A stretch of 33,602 bases of DNA, taken from positions 1-33,602 of the forward strand of contig SXIR01000049.1 in assembly GCA_005772765.1 (NCBI GenBank), given 5' to 3'. Below the pieces are notes generated by a model, which saw only the letters and a program-made list of their open reading frames with translations, searched no databases and was not told the DNA's origin. Origin of the DNA: Actinomycetota bacterium (GTDB lineage Bacteria > Actinomycetota > Acidimicrobiia > IMCC26256 > PALSA-610). Numbering within the stretch: the stretch's first letter is position 1; the number at the start of each line of letters is the position of its first letter. Positions 15,541-22,833 of this stretch are shown here, in pieces. The position numbers and the translations under genes were made by a program.

Positions 15541-16023
15541 ATGGAGGACGTCGGCATCCATGCGCTGGTGTCGGTGGCGTTCGTCGCGGGAGCGCACTCC
15601 ACGGCGGCGTTGATCGAACGCACGCCGGGCGCGGCGCTTGGTGCGCATTTCTCGGTGAGCAACACGAAGCTCGCGTCGGTGATCGCGTGGAGCGACCAGC
15701 GCGTGGGCGTCGACCTGGAGATCGTACGGCGCCGCCCCCATCTCGATCGTTTGGCGCGGCGGACCATGCACGACGACGAATACGACCGGTGGGGGTCCGC
15801 CGCCGACCGGGACCGCTCGTTCGCGCAACACTGGACCCGAGTCGAGGCGTACTTGAAGGCGATTGGTATGGGTGTCGCGGGCGGCTACTTGACCCGACCG
15901 GGCGCGGAGTGGTCGGTGATCGACTTGGATCTCGAACCACCGTTCGTTGGCGCGATTGCGCTCGAAGCGCTCGATCCCGTGGTCAGCGTGCGCTGGGCGA
16001 CGGCTCACGAAACGTCACGCTGA
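15541..16023 (+). CDS. 4'-phosphopantetheinyl transferase superfamily protein
   Basis: 160 aa. It carries FSVSNTKLASVIAWSDQRVGVDLE (37-60), matching the FN-SH...GVDLE core of Sfp-type enzymes with Mg ligands Asp58 and Glu60. It also carries HWTRVEAYLKAIGMGV (97-112), matching W-x2-KEA-x2-K, with Glu102 and Lys106. These enzymes attach the CoA phosphopantetheine arm to a carrier-protein serine. At 160 aa it is shorter than Sfp (about 230) and lacks much of the N-terminal pseudo-repeat. The KEA lysine is replaced (RVEA), so activity is likely but not assured. Its 3' end overlaps the convergent AlkB-like gene by 41 bp. Confidence 0.75.
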   Translation: MEDVGIHALVSVAFVAGAHSTAALIERTPGAALGAHFSVSNTKLASVIAWSDQRVGVDLEIVRRRPHLDRLARRTMHDDEYDRWGSAADRDRSFAQHWTRVEAYLKAIGMGVAGGYLTRPGAEWSVIDLDLEPPFVGAIALEALDPVVSVRWATAHETSR

Positions 16024-16636
16024 CGCGCGCGCCGACCGCGCGGCGCGTCTTGGGGACGCAGTGCTCATGGGTGCGATGGATCGTGCCGCCGAGCACGACG
16101 AGATCCCCGGTGTGCAGGACGAAGCCGATACTGGTGCCGCCAGCGCTCGGTCGGATGCGGAGCTGGCGCGGTCCGCCCAGCGAGACGATCGCAACCATCG
16201 GTTCGACCATCGTCGGATCGAAGCGGTCGCCATGCCACGCGACGCTGTCGTTGCCGTCGCGATACAGCGCCGCGGCGATGCGGCTGAGGTCGCGGTCGTA
16301 GCGAACGGACAGTGCCGCACTGACTGCGGCGATCTCGGGAAACCCTTCGAGGTGATCGTGTACGCAGAACTGCGTGAGACGCGGTTCGTCGACGATGCGG
16401 TCGTACATGGTGACCGTGTGACGCTCCCACGGCAGGTCGCGGGCGAGACGCGACAGCAACGCGTCGCCGCCGCGCAGCCAACCTGGACAATGATCGACCC
16501 AGGCACCGTCGCCGAGCGAGGTGCGGACCAAGCCGTCGAACCCGCGGTCGTATGCGAACGGGTGGGCGGCGCCCAGCAGATCGCACTGCCAGGTCAGGGC
16601 ACCCGGCGCCGCGTGTACCGAACGAATGTTCGCCAT
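15983..16636 (-). CDS. AlkB-type 2-oxoglutarate/Fe(II) dioxygenase
   Basis: 217 aa, ATG at 16636, seven bases after a TACATT -10 box (16649-16644), so it is probably leaderless. The jelly-roll core shows the iron facial triad His135-x-Asp137 (VAWHGDRFD) and His192 in THEHCVPK. The 2-oxoglutarate arginine lies in RAVGARVSVTFR (204, 210). The order matches ALKBH2/3-like bacterial proteins that oxidatively remove alkyl groups from DNA or RNA bases. The N-terminal quarter (MYDRIVDEPRLTQF region) is the usual substrate lid. The 3' end overlaps the convergent PPTase gene. Confidence 0.85.
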   Translation of the reverse strand: MANIRSVHAAPGALTWQCDLLGAAHPFAYDRGFDGLVRTSLGDGAWVDHCPGWLRGGDALLSRLARDLPWERHTVTMYDRIVDEPRLTQFCVHDHLEGFPEIAAVSAALSVRYDRDLSRIAAALYRDGNDSVAWHGDRFDPTMVEPMVAIVSLGGPRQLRIRPSAGGTSIGFVLHTGDLVVLGGTIHRTHEHCVPKTRRAVGARVSVTFREPSPSAR

Positions 16637-16665
16637 ATTGAGGAATGTAGCAGCGGGAGCGACCG

Positions 16666-17295
16666 TCAGTGCTCGCAGTCCTTGGCGTCGCTCGCAAGGT
16701 CCTCCCGCCACTCGTCGCGCAGCATTGCAAACCACATGACGTCGCTGCGTTCGTCGTGCCAGACGGTGTGGGCGCGCATGGTTCCTTCGTGCGTGAACCC
16801 GGCGCGGCGGGCAACTGCGGCAGATGCATCGTTTTCGGCCACGATGGTCATGAAGACCCGCTCGGCGCCGTGCCCGAACAACCAGTTCGTCAGCAGCACG
16901 ACGGCACGAGTCGCGTAGCCGTTCCCGCGTGCGGCAGGGGCAAGCCAGTAGCCGATCTGGGCGACGTCATCCGTCGACCATTCGTCGATGCCGCACTGGC
17001 CCAGCCGCGCGCCGTTGGCCGCGTCGGTGATTGCGAACCCGACGCCGATGAGCGCACCCGTTGTCGCCGCGGCCTTCCAGTTCGCCCGGAACTCGTCGAT
17101 GGTCGTCGACGCGTCGGCGATCGATGGCGGAGGAGCGGGATGTCCACGCGGATCGTGTGGGAGGGAGTAGCGCTGCAGCGCAGGGTCGGTGCTGGCCGCA
17201 GCGATGAAGGCTGCATCGTCGCTCGACCACGCCCGCAGTGCAACGACGCGGTCAGCAACGGAGAACGTCGCATACTCCGGGTGCGGAAGACGCAT
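16666..17295 (-). CDS. GNAT acetyltransferase, RimJ/RimL type
   Basis: 209 aa. The ATG at 17295 is preferred over the adjoining GTG (17298) because GGAGG lies five bases before it. The N-terminal beta strands include VVALRAWSSDDAAFI. The acetyl-CoA motif A is IGYWLAPAARGNGYATRAVVLLTNW, with the R-G-N-G-Y-A loop, and motif B is VFMTIVAENDASAAVARRAGFTHEGTMR. This layout fits protein N-alpha- or amino-acid-acetyltransferases of the RimJ/RimL group. The target is unknown. It lies 29 bp upstream of the AlkB-like gene on the same strand. Confidence 0.85.
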   Translation of the reverse strand: MRLPHPEYATFSVADRVVALRAWSSDDAAFIAAASTDPALQRYSLPHDPRGHPAPPPSIADASTTIDEFRANWKAAATTGALIGVGFAITDAANGARLGQCGIDEWSTDDVAQIGYWLAPAARGNGYATRAVVLLTNWLFGHGAERVFMTIVAENDASAAVARRAGFTHEGTMRAHTVWHDERSDVMWFAMLRDEWREDLASDAKDCEH

Positions 17296-17341
17296 CACAC
17301 CCTCCGTCGTGGGGAGGTCGCCGCGACCGGCAAGTCGTTGT

Positions 17342-17830
17342 TCAACTCGCGCCCAGGGGTGCGAATGCCGAGAGCACTGCGATCGGGTCGTAGTACTCGG
17401 TCCAGCGAGTGATCATCCCGGCCTCGTCGAACTCGAGAACGGTGCAGTAACGGTTCGTGTACGAGCGGCCGTCGGTTGTTGTGCCGACACTGTTCGCCTC
17501 GACGACGGCGATGCGCTCAGTTGTCGCGAGCGCGCGGTCGACCGTCAGCGAAAAGGTGTCGAACGAACGGGCGGCGCGGCGTTGGAACGCGACGACTGCG
17601 GACTTGCCGACATGGAGCTTTGGCCACGGTGGCGGTGCGAACGGGAGTTCCATCACGATGTCGTCGGCAAACATCGCCACAAGCGCATCGATGTTCATCG
17701 CGCCCGCGTGAACGTAGGCGGTGTGTGCGAGGTCGATGATCGCCGCGTCGTCGAGTGGTGTGGCCGAACCGTGCATCGGAGGGTTGTTGCTTGTGGCGTC
17801 GCGGTTCGTCGGTTTCGCCGGCGTTGCCAT
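17342..17830 (-). CDS. SnoaL-like/NTF2-fold protein
   Basis: 162 aa, ATG at 17830 preceded by GGGAG eight bases away. After a 25-residue low-complexity head comes the NTF2-like fold: an IIDLAHTAYVHAGAMNIDALVAMFADDIVMELPF helix-turn, VEANSVGTTTDGRSYTNRYCTVLEF strands, and MITRWTEYYDPIAV. That last segment closely resembles the polyketide-cyclase-like SnoaL_2 group, with YYDP near the C-terminus. Such proteins are small cyclases, isomerases or binding proteins. No specific role can be assigned. A single gene, divergent from the small protein at 17892. Confidence 0.78.
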   Translation of the reverse strand: MATPAKPTNRDATSNNPPMHGSATPLDDAAIIDLAHTAYVHAGAMNIDALVAMFADDIVMELPFAPPPWPKLHVGKSAVVAFQRRAARSFDTFSLTVDRALATTERIAVVEANSVGTTTDGRSYTNRYCTVLEFDEAGMITRWTEYYDPIAVLSAFAPLGAS

Positions 17831-17855
17831 GCGGTGGTCTCCCTCGATCGCCGCC

Positions 17856-17884
17856 TTGGTCGGGTGGCGCGACGACCCTACGCT
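17856..17884 (+). promoter_or_regulatory. Promoter of the small unknown gene at 17892
   Basis: -35 TTGGTC (17856-17861), 17-nt spacer, -10 TACGCT (17879-17884), then 7 nt to the ATG. This predicts a leaderless mRNA. Confidence 0.5.
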
Positions 17885-17891
17885 TTCATCG

Positions 17892-18200
17892 ATGGGAGAT
17901 GAGTGGGTCGTGCCGAACGCCGACGATGAGCGTCTCGAACCGATCGTCGATCAGCGGCCGATCGAGCGCTTTCGCCGTGGCGCGGTCGGTGGCGTTCTCG
18001 CGGCCGGGCTCAACGGCCTGGCCGACGTGCTCGATCCTCGCGAGAAAGACGAGGTGGCGATCGTCGAGACCGTCGGCGCCGACCCGCCTCGAACCGAACG
18101 CATCGTGCTCCGACTCGACCCCGACGACCCGGCCGATTCGATCGTCATGATCCGCACGTGGATGGACGACGAATCCGGCTCGGGCACCGGCGGTGACTGA
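17892..18200 (+). CDS. Small acidic protein of unknown function
   Basis: 102 aa, not recognised. The ATG at 17892 is chosen because a -35/-10 pair ends seven bases before it, although the frame is open back to 17721 over the SnoaL promoter. The protein is soluble and rich in Asp and Glu. It has a Gly/Ala-rich central segment (RRGAVGGVLAAGLNGLADVL), a beta-like half (DEVAIVETVGADPP, RIVLRLDPDDPADSIVMIR) and a Gly/Ser tail. Codon use matches the neighbours. It ends 7 bp from the convergent D-aminoacylase gene. The central segment could be a short amphipathic or membrane-touching helix. Confidence 0.6.
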   Translation: MGDEWVVPNADDERLEPIVDQRPIERFRRGAVGGVLAAGLNGLADVLDPREKDEVAIVETVGADPPRTERIVLRLDPDDPADSIVMIRTWMDDESGSGTGGD

Positions 18201-18207
18201 GCGGATG

Positions 18208-19875
18208 TCACCGCCCGTCGAGCAACGCTCCAGGACGGTTGTCGAGCGCTGCCGCCATCGCCTCGCCATCGACTCGAATCGGGACACCGTTCACGAGCGT
18301 GTGCGTCATGCCCACGGGCGCGTCGGCCGTGAGGCGCTCGCCATCAGCCGGGAAGTCACGGATCCGGCGAATCGGCCCCGGTGCGACGGTATCGAAATCG
18401 AAGACTGCGATGTCTGCGGCCTTGCCGATCTCGATCGTGCCGCGGTCGTGTAATCCGTAGACCGCGGCCGGTTCGCCCGAGAGCTTCCGGACGGCCTGCT
18501 CGAGCGGCATGACCGCTTTGTCGCGCACCCAGTTGCCGAGCAGGTCGGTCGCGAAGCACGCATCGCACAACTGGCCGACGTGCGCGCCTGAGTCCGCCAG
18601 CCCGAGCAACGTGTTGGCCTGCGGCAGCAGCCACGCGATCGCATCCGGGTCGTTGTTCGCCAAGACCGATGCGAAGCGCGTGTCGAGGTTGTCGCTCAAC
18701 GCGAGGTCGAGCATCGCTTCGAGTTCGTTGACGCCGCGTTCGCGAGCGAGTGCGCGCACCGACGTGCCGATCCACTCGGGATGTGCCACCGACTCGGCCA
18801 CCGCCATCGAGTCCCAGTTCGGAGGGAGCATCTTCGAAGTCGTGAGATCGTCCCACGCTCGAGCGCGCCATTCGGCGGAGCGATAGGCCGCCGCACGTTC
18901 GTCGCTCGATCGGTCCATCAACTCGGCGAACGCGGGTCGCATGTTGAACGTGAACGGCTCGAGCAGGTTCATTTGGAATACGAGCGGCCGGCACGAAACC
19001 TGCGGCCAGACCTCGACACCCTCGGCGCGGGCGGCATCGTGCTCGGCCATCACCTTGAGGTGGTAGTCGAGGCCTTTGATCGTCAGGAGCGCAGTCCAGG
19101 TGAACGGCCGACCGATCTCGCGCTGAAGGTCGAACATCTGCTGGTTCGAGAACACGCCGCCGGGCAACAGGGCAACGACCCCACGACCGGCGTCACGAAC
19201 CGGCAAGAGCAGCGAACGCAGTTCGGAGAAATCTGCGACGCGCGACGGCACCGGCCGACCGCTGTCGCCGTTGTGGGTCGGTGACGCGCTTGTTGCGAAA
19301 CCGATGGCGCCGCCGTCCATTGCCTCTGCCACGATCTGTTGCATCGCGGCGAGCTCGCCGTCGGTGGCGGGCCGTTCGTAGCTTTCGTCGCCCATTACGT
19401 GGATGCGAATCGCGGTGTGGCCGACGTAACAGCCGAAGTTGAGCACGGTGCCGCGACGTCGGATCGCGTCGAGGTACTGCGGGAACGTCTCGAACTCGTC
19501 CCACGGCACGCCGACGTCGAGCGTGTCGAGGCTCATGTCCTCGACGTGTTGGAGCGTGCGTGCGAGCAGTCCCACGTTGTCACCGAACACCGGAGCGATC
19601 GAGAACCCGCAGTTGCCGGCAATCACCGACGTGACGCCGTGAAACGACGACGGTGTGAGCGCAGGATCCCAAAAGACCTGCGCGTCGAAATGGGTGTGGA
19701 TGTCGATGAACCCAGGACTCACGATCTGGCCGGCGGCGTCGAGTTCGCGCCCGCCCGCCAACGCCGCGCCGATGTTGCTGATCCGGCCATCCGTGATCGC
19801 GACGTCGGCCCGGTATCCAGGTGCTCCCGTCCCGTCGACGACGGTCCCGCCTCTGATCACGATGTCGGCACTCAT
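18208..19875 (-). CDS. N-acyl-D-amino-acid deacylase-like amidohydrolase
   Basis: 555 aa, ATG at 19875 with GAGGAG four bases upstream. The N-terminal composite beta domain (MSADIVIRGGTVVDGTGAPGYRADVAITDGRI) leads into GFIDIHTHFDAQVFWDP with the metal pair His60-x-His62. The family cysteine is in VIAGNCGFSIAP (Cys89). Later come GLADSGAHVGQLCD with the catalytic Asp, and the C-terminal GTIEIGKAADIAVFDFD. Family members (AmdP/DAN group) cleave N-acyl-D-amino acids or related amides with one or two zinc ions. Many environmental paralogs have other amide or cyclic substrates. It is divergent from the dehydrogenase operon. Confidence 0.85.
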   Translation of the reverse strand: MSADIVIRGGTVVDGTGAPGYRADVAITDGRISNIGAALAGGRELDAAGQIVSPGFIDIHTHFDAQVFWDPALTPSSFHGVTSVIAGNCGFSIAPVFGDNVGLLARTLQHVEDMSLDTLDVGVPWDEFETFPQYLDAIRRRGTVLNFGCYVGHTAIRIHVMGDESYERPATDGELAAMQQIVAEAMDGGAIGFATSASPTHNGDSGRPVPSRVADFSELRSLLLPVRDAGRGVVALLPGGVFSNQQMFDLQREIGRPFTWTALLTIKGLDYHLKVMAEHDAARAEGVEVWPQVSCRPLVFQMNLLEPFTFNMRPAFAELMDRSSDERAAAYRSAEWRARAWDDLTTSKMLPPNWDSMAVAESVAHPEWIGTSVRALARERGVNELEAMLDLALSDNLDTRFASVLANNDPDAIAWLLPQANTLLGLADSGAHVGQLCDACFATDLLGNWVRDKAVMPLEQAVRKLSGEPAAVYGLHDRGTIEIGKAADIAVFDFDTVAPGPIRRIRDFPADGERLTADAPVGMTHTLVNGVPIRVDGEAMAAALDNRPGALLDGR

Positions 19876-19892
19876 GGCGCTCCTCGGGGCAC

Positions 19893-19912
19893 GCGATCGC
19901 GTCCGCGATCGC
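19893..19912. promoter_or_regulatory. Inverted repeat upstream of the D-aminoacylase-like gene
   Basis: GCGATCGCG-TC-CGCGATCGC is a perfect inverted repeat with 9-bp arms, 18 bp before the start codon at 19875 and just upstream of its ribosome-binding site. It could be an operator or a leader hairpin in the mRNA. GC-rich DNA makes chance palindromes common, so confidence is low. Otherwise the 215-bp gap 19876-20090 shows only the second palindrome near the dehydrogenase start. Confidence 0.3.
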
Positions 19913-20050
19913 CGGCGATCGACCACCAGCGTGTTGCCCGGTGGTCGCGTGACGCTACCGGGACGGGTCGCCCGGCGCGGCGGCCCTGCGCTGGCGAGCG
20001 TGGGCCGGTCAGGGTGTCGTTCGGCGCTGATCGTCCGAATCGCCGCCACT

Positions 20051-20070
20051 ACTTGACACCCGTGTCAGGT
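20051..20070 (+). promoter_or_regulatory. Operator/promoter palindrome before the dehydrogenase operon
   Basis: ACTTGACAC-CC-GTGTCAGGT has 9-bp arms with one mismatch. It contains a perfect -35 TTGACA (20053-20058). GAGTCT (20077-20082), 18 nt further on and 8 nt before the ATG, may be the -10. An operator over the -35 suggests repression. The half-site TGAC with a GC-rich centre recalls the palindrome at 3319-3337, though the spacing differs by one base. Confidence 0.5.
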
Positions 20071-20090
20071 TTCGCGGAGTCTGGGCGGTC

Positions 20091-21152
20091 ATGAACGAGA
20101 TCGCTCCGACGATGGCCGCCGCGGTGTTCTACGGCATCCGCGACGTTCGGGTCGAAGAACGCCCAACCCCGACCATCGAGGCCGACGAGGTCCTCATCGA
20201 AGTCAGTCACTGCGGTATCTGCGGGAGCGACATCCACTTCATCGTCGAGTGGCCGGGAGCCGCCCAGCCGGGGACGATCGAGGGCCACGAGTTCAGTGGA
20301 ACCGTTGTCGCGGTCGGTGCCGATGTGGCCGAATGGAAGGTTGGTGACCAAGTCGTCGGCGGTCCGACGCCGCGCTGCGATCGCTGTCGTTTCTGCCGCG
20401 ATGGTCGGCCGAGCCTGTGCGAAGAACGGGGTCGGGTCGGTGCCGACGATCGTGGTTGGCAGGGAGCGTTCGCCCAGTACAAGAAGTTGCAGGCCCGACA
20501 GCTCCTGCGGGTGCCCGAAGGTTTGGCGTTGAAGCACGCGGCCTTGGTCGAACCGCTTGCAGTGTCGCTCCACGGCATCACGCGGGCTGGCGGTGTCGAC
20601 CCGGAGAAGCGTTACCTCGTTACTGGTGGTGGACCAATCGGATTCTTGAGCGTCGCGGCATTGCGGGCTGCTGGCGTTGTCGACGTCGTGGTGAGCGAGC
20701 CGCACGAAGGGCGTCGCAACCTGTGCGCCGCGTTGGGCGCGCGGGTTGTGATGCCCGACGAGTTCTCGACGCCACCGATGCCGCACGACATCGTCGACGA
20801 GCCGTTCGACGTGGTGCTCGAGTGCAGCGGTAACAAGGAAGCGATGGAGGCGGGGCTCGGACAGCTCCGGCGTGGAGGTCGGTTGGTGCTCGTCGGCGCG
20901 GGAATTCGCGCCCCACGGTTCGATCCGAATCGCATCTTGCTGAACGAGCTCGAGATCACCGGCAGTTTCGTCTACGACGCCGATGGGTTCGAACAGGCGC
21001 TCGAACTGCTCGCATCGGGTCGGATACCGGTTGAGTTGCTCGTCGAGGCCGATGACGTTCCGCTGGATGGGTTGGTGGATGCCACTGTCGACCTGCATGA
21101 GGGTCGCCGTCCGGCCAAGGCGATGGTCGTGCCGCGTGTGACCAAGGCATGA
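20091..21152 (+). CDS. Zinc-dependent medium-chain alcohol/polyol dehydrogenase
   Basis: 353 aa MDR-family enzyme. Catalytic zinc ligands are Cys41 (SHCGICGSDIH) and His66-Glu67 (GTIEGHEFSG). The structural zinc lobe has Cys96, Cys99, Cys102 and Cys110 (RCDRCRFCRDGRPSLC). The NAD(P) site is YLVTGGGPIGFLSVAALRAAG. The later segment FDVVLECSGNKEAMEAGLGQLRRGGRLVLVG is typical of threonine or sorbitol dehydrogenase-like members. It oxidises a secondary alcohol or reduces a ketone; the substrate is unknown. It is the first gene of an operon with a VOC protein 10 bp downstream. Confidence 0.88.
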   Translation: MNEIAPTMAAAVFYGIRDVRVEERPTPTIEADEVLIEVSHCGICGSDIHFIVEWPGAAQPGTIEGHEFSGTVVAVGADVAEWKVGDQVVGGPTPRCDRCRFCRDGRPSLCEERGRVGADDRGWQGAFAQYKKLQARQLLRVPEGLALKHAALVEPLAVSLHGITRAGGVDPEKRYLVTGGGPIGFLSVAALRAAGVVDVVVSEPHEGRRNLCAALGARVVMPDEFSTPPMPHDIVDEPFDVVLECSGNKEAMEAGLGQLRRGGRLVLVGAGIRAPRFDPNRILLNELEITGSFVYDADGFEQALELLASGRIPVELLVEADDVPLDGLVDATVDLHEGRRPAKAMVVPRVTKA

Positions 21153-21162
21153 GGAGACCACG

Positions 21163-21615
21163 ATGACCTCGTTCGAACCACTGCAGCTCTCGCGAGCGCC
21201 TCGCTTCAACCACGTCGGTCTCAGCGTTGCGGCAGATGCACTCGACGAAACCGGGCGAACGTTGATCGGCGACTTCTATCGGGACGTGTTCGGGTTTCAG
21301 GTGCTCGACGTCATGACGATCGATCGCCAGCGATTCGTGATGCAGGCCCACACGATCGAGCAGTTCGTCTTCGTGCATGCCGAAGAACAACCGATGACGG
21401 CACCGCGGCTCGACCACTTCGGCCTCTCGGTGGCAAGCGAAGCCGACCTCGACGCGATCCTCGAGCGGGCGAAGCAGTGGCGGGAACGTGACAATCGGGT
21501 CGACATCATCGACAAGAAGACCGAGGATCACGGCGTCTTGGCCATCACGGCGTTCTACGTTCGTTTTCTGCTCCCGATGATGATCGAGATCCAGTATTGG
21601 GACTACAAACGATGA
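21163..21615 (+). CDS. VOC-family protein (glyoxalase/bleomycin-resistance fold)
   Basis: 150 aa, ATG at 21163 with GAGGAG six bases upstream, directly after the dehydrogenase stop. Two beta-alpha-beta-beta-beta modules are visible. The first begins RFNHVGLSVAADALDETGRTLIGDFYRDVFGFQVLDVM, the second RLDHFGLSVASEADLDAILERAKQW, and the protein ends MMIEIQYWDYKR. His at the start of each module and Glu in the last strand (IEIQ) are the usual metal ligands. Members are lyases, epimerases, dioxygenases or binding proteins. With its neighbours it probably acts on the dehydrogenase or LLM substrate. Confidence 0.82.
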   Translation: MTSFEPLQLSRAPRFNHVGLSVAADALDETGRTLIGDFYRDVFGFQVLDVMTIDRQRFVMQAHTIEQFVFVHAEEQPMTAPRLDHFGLSVASEADLDAILERAKQWRERDNRVDIIDKKTEDHGVLAITAFYVRFLLPMMIEIQYWDYKR

Positions 21616-21695
21616 CCCGAGGCATCCGTCGCGCCGGCGTGGGGAGCGCGGCTTGAGCGGGGGATTGCGTCCGGCGTTGGGGTCGAGCGTCGCAG

Positions 21696-21810
21696 CGAGT
21701 CTGGCCGGAGCGGCGGGTCTGGTTGGGGCGGCGAGTCTGGCCGGAGCGGCGAGCCTGCGAGCGCGACCATGAACGCGAGCGCGACCATGAACGCGAGCGC
21801 GACCATGAAG
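21696..21810 (+). repeat. Period-18 tandem repeat over the LLM oxidoreductase start
   Basis: Three copies of CGAGTCTGGCCGGAGCGG (21696-21749; the middle copy has five changes) are followed in the same phase by a hybrid unit. Two perfect copies of CATGAACGCGAGCGCGAC (21768-21803) and a partial third come next. The second array repeats the peptide MNASAT and supplies three ATG codons in one frame (21769, 21787, 21805). The whole array is free of stops in the LLM frame. Confidence 0.85.
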
Positions 21811-22797
21811 ACCAGCGCGATCGTGAAATACGGCGCGTTCGTGCCGCAGGGGTGGAAGTTGGAGTACGCCGGCGTCGATGCGGCGACGGCGTGGGCTCGC
21901 AGCGTCGAGCTGGCGCGGCACTACGAGGCGATCGGCTACGACCATCTTTGGGTGTACGACCACGTCGAGACGGTGCCGCGACGCGAACCAACACATGTGT
22001 TCGAAGCGTTCACGATGTTGGCGGCGCTCGCGCAGCACACGTCGACGATCGGGCTGGGGCAGTTGGTGACGTGTGCGAGTTACCGTAATGCCGGTCTCCT
22101 TGCGAAGACGGCGGCGGGTGTCGACGTGATGAGCGGGGGTCGGCTGATCTTCGGGCTTGGCGCGGGTTGGTACGAGCGCGAGTACCAGGCCTATGGCTGG
22201 GACTTCCCGTCGGCGGGAACTCGGATCGCGGTGCTGGACGAGTCGCTCGAGGTGATCCGACGGTTGTGGACCGAGGAGACGGTGACGTTCGCGGGCGAGC
22301 ATTTGCGCTTCGATGGTGCGTACTGCGATCCGAAGCCGGTGCAGCAGTTGCCGCAGATTTGGGTTGGCGGTGGAGGCGAGCGCAAGACGCTGCGGGTTGC
22401 CGCGAAACATGCGAGTCACACGAACTGGCAGGTGCCGATCGATCAGTTCGTGCACAAGAGCAAGGTGCTCGCCGAGCATTGCGATGCGATCGGCCGAAAT
22501 TTCTCGACGATCGTGCGGACGCATGGTCCCGATTGCGCGTTGTTCGACACCGAGCGTGAGCTTCGGGCGTGGTGCGCGGGCCCGTCGGGCGGGCATCCGC
22601 GCAAGTACGGGACCGACGACGAGTACATCGCGAATCAGCTCGTGGGAACGCCGGAAATGGTGGCCGAGAAGGTCCAGGCCTTCGTCGATGCGGGATGTCG
22701 CGAGTTCGTGTTGTGGTTTCGCGATCAGCCGCACGGTGAGTCGGTCGATCGGTTCTTGGCCGAGGTCGTTCCGATGGTTCGAGTTCCCGACGCATGA
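21805..22797 (+). CDS. LLM-class F420-dependent oxidoreductase
   Basis: 330 aa from ATG 21805. Equivalent in-frame ATGs at 21769 and 21787, created by the tandem repeat, and a GTG at 21823 are also possible; the family fold begins at VKYGAFVPQG. Luciferase-like markers are LARHYEAIGYDHLWVYDHV, TSTIGLGQLVTCASYRNAGLLAKTAAGVDVMSGGRLIFGLGAGWYEREYQAYG, LPQIWVGGGGERKTLRVAAKHA and GTPEMVAEKVQAFVDAGCREFVLWF. In actinobacteria this subclass mostly uses F420H2 to reduce or oxidise a small organic molecule, although FMN use is possible. It probably belongs to the operon with the dehydrogenase and VOC genes, but lies 189 bp downstream of them. Confidence 0.85.
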   Translation: MKTSAIVKYGAFVPQGWKLEYAGVDAATAWARSVELARHYEAIGYDHLWVYDHVETVPRREPTHVFEAFTMLAALAQHTSTIGLGQLVTCASYRNAGLLAKTAAGVDVMSGGRLIFGLGAGWYEREYQAYGWDFPSAGTRIAVLDESLEVIRRLWTEETVTFAGEHLRFDGAYCDPKPVQQLPQIWVGGGGERKTLRVAAKHASHTNWQVPIDQFVHKSKVLAEHCDAIGRNFSTIVRTHGPDCALFDTERELRAWCAGPSGGHPRKYGTDDEYIANQLVGTPEMVAEKVQAFVDAGCREFVLWFRDQPHGESVDRFLAEVVPMVRVPDA

Positions 22798-22820
22798 TCT
22801 GCGGGTCTCGGCGCGCCCTC

Positions 22821-22826
22821 TAGCCT
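22821..22826 (+). promoter_or_regulatory. -10 box for the envelope glycan operon
   Basis: TAGCCT lies seven bases before the ATG at 22834 of a seven-codon ORF, and 27 bases before the aftD ATG. No good -35 is seen. It predicts transcription starting at the small ORF. Confidence 0.4.
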
Positions 22827-22833
22827 GGCGCCG

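Noticed and set aside
13807-16008. 733-codon open frame on the minus strand across three to four genes
   Set aside because: It lies antisense to the FAD oxidoreductase, deaminase, Nudix and PPTase genes, all with clear motifs. The protein is Arg/His-rich with no recognisable domain, as expected of the complementary frame in GC-rich DNA.
21696-21803. CRISPR-like array
   Set aside because: Units are 18 bp directly abutting with no spacers; it is a simple tandem repeat.
21613-21804. VOC stop TGA as a second selenocysteine or read-through site joining VOC and LLM
   Set aside because: The VOC protein is complete at its stop and no SECIS-like hairpin follows. An open stretch of about 60 codons is common by chance at this GC content.
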